In this document: positions 5,433 through 7,724 of the stretch, piece after piece | How the letters are laid out: each line of letters opens with the position of its first letter | Position numbering within the stretch: the first letter of the stretch is position 1 | Origin: Phascolarctobacterium sp. | GTDB taxonomy: Bacteria > Bacillota > Negativicutes > Acidaminococcales > Acidaminococcaceae | NCBI GenBank assembly: GCA_019417125.1 | Contig: DXVZ01000102.1 | Span: forward strand, 1-7,724 | Length of the DNA stretch: 7,724 nucleotides | Direction: 5' to 3' | The notes under the pieces: generated by a model | Database searches by the model: none | What the model was told of the DNA's origin: nothing | What the model saw: the letters and a program-made list of their open reading frames with translations, nothing else | Program-made: the position numbers and the translations under genes

Positions 5433-7262
5433 ATGTGTGGTATTGTTGGTTACGTAGGCAATGCACAGGCTGCGCCCTTTTTGCTGGACGGAATGAGCAA
5501 GCTGGAATACCGCGGTTACGATTCCGCCGGTATTGCGGTTTACGAAAAGGGCAAAATAAGGGTTGAAAAATGCGTGGGCCGCCTGGATGCGCTGCGCCAT
5601 AAGTTAGAGGGCAGAATGCCCGAAGGCAGCATGGGCATCGGCCATACGCGCTGGGCAACGCACGGGCGCCCGTCCGACCGCAACTCCCATCCGCATACCG
5701 ATGAAAGCGGGAACTTTGTTGTTGTTCATAACGGTATTATCGAAAACTATTTAATGCTGAAAGAAAAACTGATTGCCAAAGGGCATAAATTTTCTTCAGA
5801 TACCGACACCGAAATTGTAGCGCACCTGTTTGCCGATTTTTACGACGGCGACATGGAAGAAGCCGTTAAAAAAGTTTTAAAAACTATCGAAGGCTCGTAT
5901 TCGCTGGTATTTATGTGCGCCGCAGAACCAGATAAGCTCATCTGCACCAAAAAGGATAATCCGCTGATTATTGGTTTGGGCGAGGGCGAAAACTTTATCG
6001 CGTCCGATATTCCGGCGATTATTGCCAAAACCCGCCGCACATACATTATGAGCGACGGCGAAATTGCCACCGTTACTAAAGAGGGCGTATGGGTGCAGGA
6101 TATTAACGGCACGCCGATTACTAAAAAAGTTTTTGAAGTGAACTGGAACGCCGAAGCTGCCGAAAAAGGCGGTTTTGAACATTTTATGCTGAAAGAAATT
6201 TACGAGCAGCCGAAAGCCATTAAAGATACCATGCGCGGACGACTTGCCGAAAACGGCACGGAAATTAACTTTACCGAGCTGGGCTGGACTCCGGAGGATT
6301 TTACCGGCATCAGCAAAATCTTTATTGTTGCCTGCGGCACTGCTTACCATGCCGGCATTGTCGGCAAATACTATCTGGAAAACCTGGCGCGCATCCCGGT
6401 TGAAGTGGATATCGCCAGCGAGTTCCGTTACCGCAATCCGCTGGTTGACGCTAACTGCCTTACCATCGTCATCAGCCAAAGCGGCGAAACCATTGATACC
6501 CTGGCGGCTTTAAAAGAAGCCAAACGTTTAGGCAGTCGCACGCTTGCGGTTACCAATGTTGTTGGTTCTTCCATCGCGCGCGAAGCGGACCAGGTTGTTT
6601 ACACCTATGCCGGGCCGGAAATTGCCGTTGCTTCCACCAAGGCATACACCACGCAGCTATTGGTTATGCTGATGCTGGCGGTTTACGTTGGCCGCCTGCG
6701 CGGAACTTTGGACGGCAATAAGGCGGACGAACTTGCCAAAGGCCTGCATAAAGTGCCGGAACAGCTGCACGATATGCTGGAAAACGTAGACCAGATTAAA
6801 GTGTTTGCACGCCACTACGGCAGCAGCCTGGACGCGTTCTTCCTTGGCAGAAGCCTGGACTATGCCGTTGCGCTGGAAGGTGCGCTGAAATTGAAAGAAA
6901 TCAGCTATATCCACGCCGAAGCGTATGCGGCGGGCGAGCTTAAACACGGCACGCTGGCGCTGATTGTTGAAGGCGTACCGGTAATTGTGCTGGCAACGCA
7001 GGAAGACGTTTACGACAAAACCGTAAGCAATTTGCAGGAAGTAAAAGCGCGCGAAGCGATGGTTATTGCTATTGCCCTTGAGGGCGACGACAGCATTGCC
7101 AAATATGCTGACCACGTTATTTACATTCCGCGTGCGGGCAAAGAGCTGGCGCCGATACTGGCGGTACTGCCTTTGCAGCTCTTAGCGTACTATGCGGCGC
7201 TTACCAGGGGCTGCGACGTTGATAAACCGCGCAACCTGGCAAAATCTGTAACAGTAGAATAA
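5433..7262 (+). CDS. glmS: Glutamine-fructose-6-phosphate aminotransferase (isomerizing), GlmS
   Basis: GlmS makes glucosamine-6-phosphate and glutamate from fructose-6-phosphate and glutamine, the committed step of amino-sugar synthesis, in the cytoplasm. The 609 residues equal the E. coli length. The N-terminal class II glutaminase domain (about 1-240) begins MCGIVGYVG, so Cys2 becomes the N-terminal nucleophile after Met removal; it also has GHTRWATHG (70-78), HNGIIENY (99-106) and FIASDIPA (188-195). Two SIS sugar-isomerase domains follow: the first has VACGTAYHAG (299-308), SQSGETIDT (348-356) and ASTKAYTTQ (400-408); the second has FFLGRSLDYAVALEGALKLK (469-488) and EAYAAGELKHG (496-506). 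The conserved end DKPRNLAKSVTVE is intact. AGGAGG (5419-5424) lies 8 nt before ATG5433. Expression should be controlled by the ribozyme in its leader, and a terminator follows 11 nt after the stop. Confidence 0.98.
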   Translation: MCGIVGYVGNAQAAPFLLDGMSKLEYRGYDSAGIAVYEKGKIRVEKCVGRLDALRHKLEGRMPEGSMGIGHTRWATHGRPSDRNSHPHTDESGNFVVVHNGIIENYLMLKEKLIAKGHKFSSDTDTEIVAHLFADFYDGDMEEAVKKVLKTIEGSYSLVFMCAAEPDKLICTKKDNPLIIGLGEGENFIASDIPAIIAKTRRTYIMSDGEIATVTKEGVWVQDINGTPITKKVFEVNWNAEAAEKGGFEHFMLKEIYEQPKAIKDTMRGRLAENGTEINFTELGWTPEDFTGISKIFIVACGTAYHAGIVGKYYLENLARIPVEVDIASEFRYRNPLVDANCLTIVISQSGETIDTLAALKEAKRLGSRTLAVTNVVGSSIAREADQVVYTYAGPEIAVASTKAYTTQLLVMLMLAVYVGRLRGTLDGNKADELAKGLHKVPEQLHDMLENVDQIKVFARHYGSSLDAFFLGRSLDYAVALEGALKLKEISYIHAEAYAAGELKHGTLALIVEGVPVIVLATQEDVYDKTVSNLQEVKAREAMVIAIALEGDDSIAKYADHVIYIPRAGKELAPILAVLPLQLLAYYAALTRGCDVDKPRNLAKSVTVE

Positions 7263-7273
7263 CGCTTTTAACC

Positions 7274-7305
7274 ATAACCCTGCCTGTAACGGGCAGGGTT
7301 ATTTT
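7274..7305 (+). terminator. Rho-independent terminator after glmS
   Basis: An 11-bp perfect stem, ATAACCCTGCC (7274-7284) with GGCAGGGTTAT (7292-7302), closes a 7-nt loop. The stem's last T plus 7303-7305 give a short TTTT run on the 3' side. It lies 11 nt after the glmS stop and ends the cluster. The stem is strong, but the T run is short and interrupted by AAG. Confidence 0.85.
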
Positions 7306-7347
7306 AAGTCTTGGGGTAAAATTGTGTCAAAAATTTCACAAAAGGGG

Positions 7348-7376
7348 TTGCCAAAACATTAAAGTAAGCGTATACT
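7348..7376 (+). promoter_or_regulatory. Promoter of the SLH-domain (OmpM-like) gene
   Basis: TTGCCA (7348-7353), a 17-nt spacer and TATACT (7371-7376) form a good sigma-A-type promoter, each box matching at 5 of 6 positions. Transcription would start near 7383, leaving a leader of about 115 nt. It follows the glmS terminator, so this gene is an independent unit. Confidence 0.75.
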
Positions 7377-7433
7377 AACTAAAGAGTTATGTAAGCCTAA
7401 ACTATTAAAACAATGACAGAGGAAACAAGGCAA

Positions 7434-7484
7434 CTCGCGTTAAAAAGTTTTTGTTTAAGGGCTGGCGTACTTTAAAAAGTTTTT
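7434..7484 (+). repeat. Imperfect tandem repeat in the leader of the SLH gene
   Basis: The 13-mer TTAAAAAGTTTTT occurs at 7440-7452 and again at 7472-7484, 32 nt apart. Each copy is preceded by a related heptamer, CTCGCGT (7434-7440) and CTGGCGT (7462-7468), so the unit looks duplicated. The second copy abuts the AGGAGG ribosome binding site (7485-7490). AAAAAGTTTTT is nearly self-complementary, so the two copies could also pair with one central G-G mismatch. Function unknown. Confidence 0.6.
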
Positions 7485-7498
7485 AGGAGGAATCCGCA

Positions 7499-7724
7499 AT
7501 GAAAAAATCTTTAGTATTAGCAATGGCAATGGCTTTGGGCGTAACTGCTTCCGCTTACGCTGCCAACCCCTTCAGTGATGTACCGGCAGGGCACTGGGCA
7601 TACGATGCTGTTAACAAATTAGCAGCAGAAGGCGTGGTAGACGGCTACCCCGACGGCACTTACGGCGGCGATAAACTGATGACCCGCTACGAAATGGCGC
7701 AGATTGTGGCAAAAGCAATGGCAA
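7499..7724 (+). CDS. Exported SLH-domain protein, probable OmpM-like outer-membrane porin, 5' part only
   Basis: The first 75 codons are present; the gene runs off the right edge. The protein starts with a signal peptide: MKKS, a hydrophobic core LVLAMAMALGV, and an AYA signal-peptidase site with cleavage expected after A21. An S-layer homology domain follows at once: NPFSDVPAGHWAYDAVNKLA (23-42), EGVVDGYPDGTYGG (44-57) and the conserved TRYEMAQIVAKAM (62-74). In Negativicutes a single SLH domain after the signal peptide, followed by a beta-barrel, is the architecture of OmpM/Mep45-type porins, which hold the outer membrane to polyamine-modified peptidoglycan. The barrel is outside the window, so other SLH surface proteins cannot be excluded. 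AGGAGG (7485-7490) lies 8 nt before ATG7499. It has its own promoter and a leader with a repeated motif. SLH domain and export are firm; the porin identity is inferred from context. Confidence 0.9.
   Translation, partial: MKKSLVLAMAMALGVTASAYAANPFSDVPAGHWAYDAVNKLAAEGVVDGYPDGTYGGDKLMTRYEMAQIVAKAMA

Noticed and set aside
7389..7394. ATGTAA start-stop element near the 5' end of the SLH gene leader
   Set aside because: It is only 6 nt past the expected transcription start, with no room for a ribosome binding site; most likely chance.
7413..7475. A 20-codon open frame (starts MTEETRQLALK) in the SLH gene leader, a possible leader peptide
   Set aside because: The ATG has no Shine-Dalgarno upstream (ATTAAAACA precedes it) and the peptide shows no run of regulatory codons. 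Its stop lies in the second 13-mer repeat, which is worth remembering but is not enough for a gene call.

Overview
The window is a chromosomal housekeeping segment of a diderm firmicute (class Negativicutes). Two things point there: the Firmicutes order cdaA-cdaR-...-glmM-glmS with a glmS ribozyme, and next to it the start of an exported protein with an SLH domain right after its signal peptide, the architecture of the Negativicutes OmpM porins that tether the outer membrane to peptidoglycan. A family such as Acidaminococcaceae is plausible but is a guess. All genes are intact apart from the two cut by the window edges. I see no mobile element, CRISPR array, tRNA or rRNA.

Layout. At the left edge, on the minus strand, is the 5' end of a uracil permease gene (1-171) with its own promoter (207-235). 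It diverges from a plus-strand cluster: cdaA (382-1218, c-di-AMP synthase), cdaR (1215-2132, YbbR-domain regulator, 4-nt overlap), an FAD-dependent dehydrogenase of unknown role (2145-3743), glmM (3822-5162, phosphoglucosamine mutase) and glmS (5433-7262, glucosamine-6-phosphate synthase). A strong terminator follows (7274-7305). After it come a promoter, a 115-nt leader with a repeated motif, and the first 75 codons of the SLH/OmpM-like protein (7499 to the edge).

How it works together. GlmS makes glucosamine-6-phosphate from fructose-6-phosphate and glutamine, and GlmM converts it to glucosamine-1-phosphate for UDP-GlcNAc and peptidoglycan. CdaA makes c-di-AMP. In other Firmicutes CdaR and GlmM bind CdaA and modulate it, which couples wall-precursor supply to c-di-AMP. 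The 270-nt gap before glmS holds a promoter, a leader hairpin and a well-conserved glmS ribozyme (cleavage expected between 5266 and 5267), so glmS mRNA should be destroyed when GlcN6P is abundant. I read separate sigma-A-type promoters before cdaA, glmM and glmS, with no terminator between these genes, so the cluster looks like an operon with internal promoters.

Most of the window is well-known biology. The items most worth a second look are the repeated GCGGCA/TGCCGC arms around the glmS ribozyme, the unexplained flavoprotein inside the cdaA-glmM cluster, the cdaA start, which conflicts with an extended -10 box, and the tandem repeat in the leader of the SLH gene.
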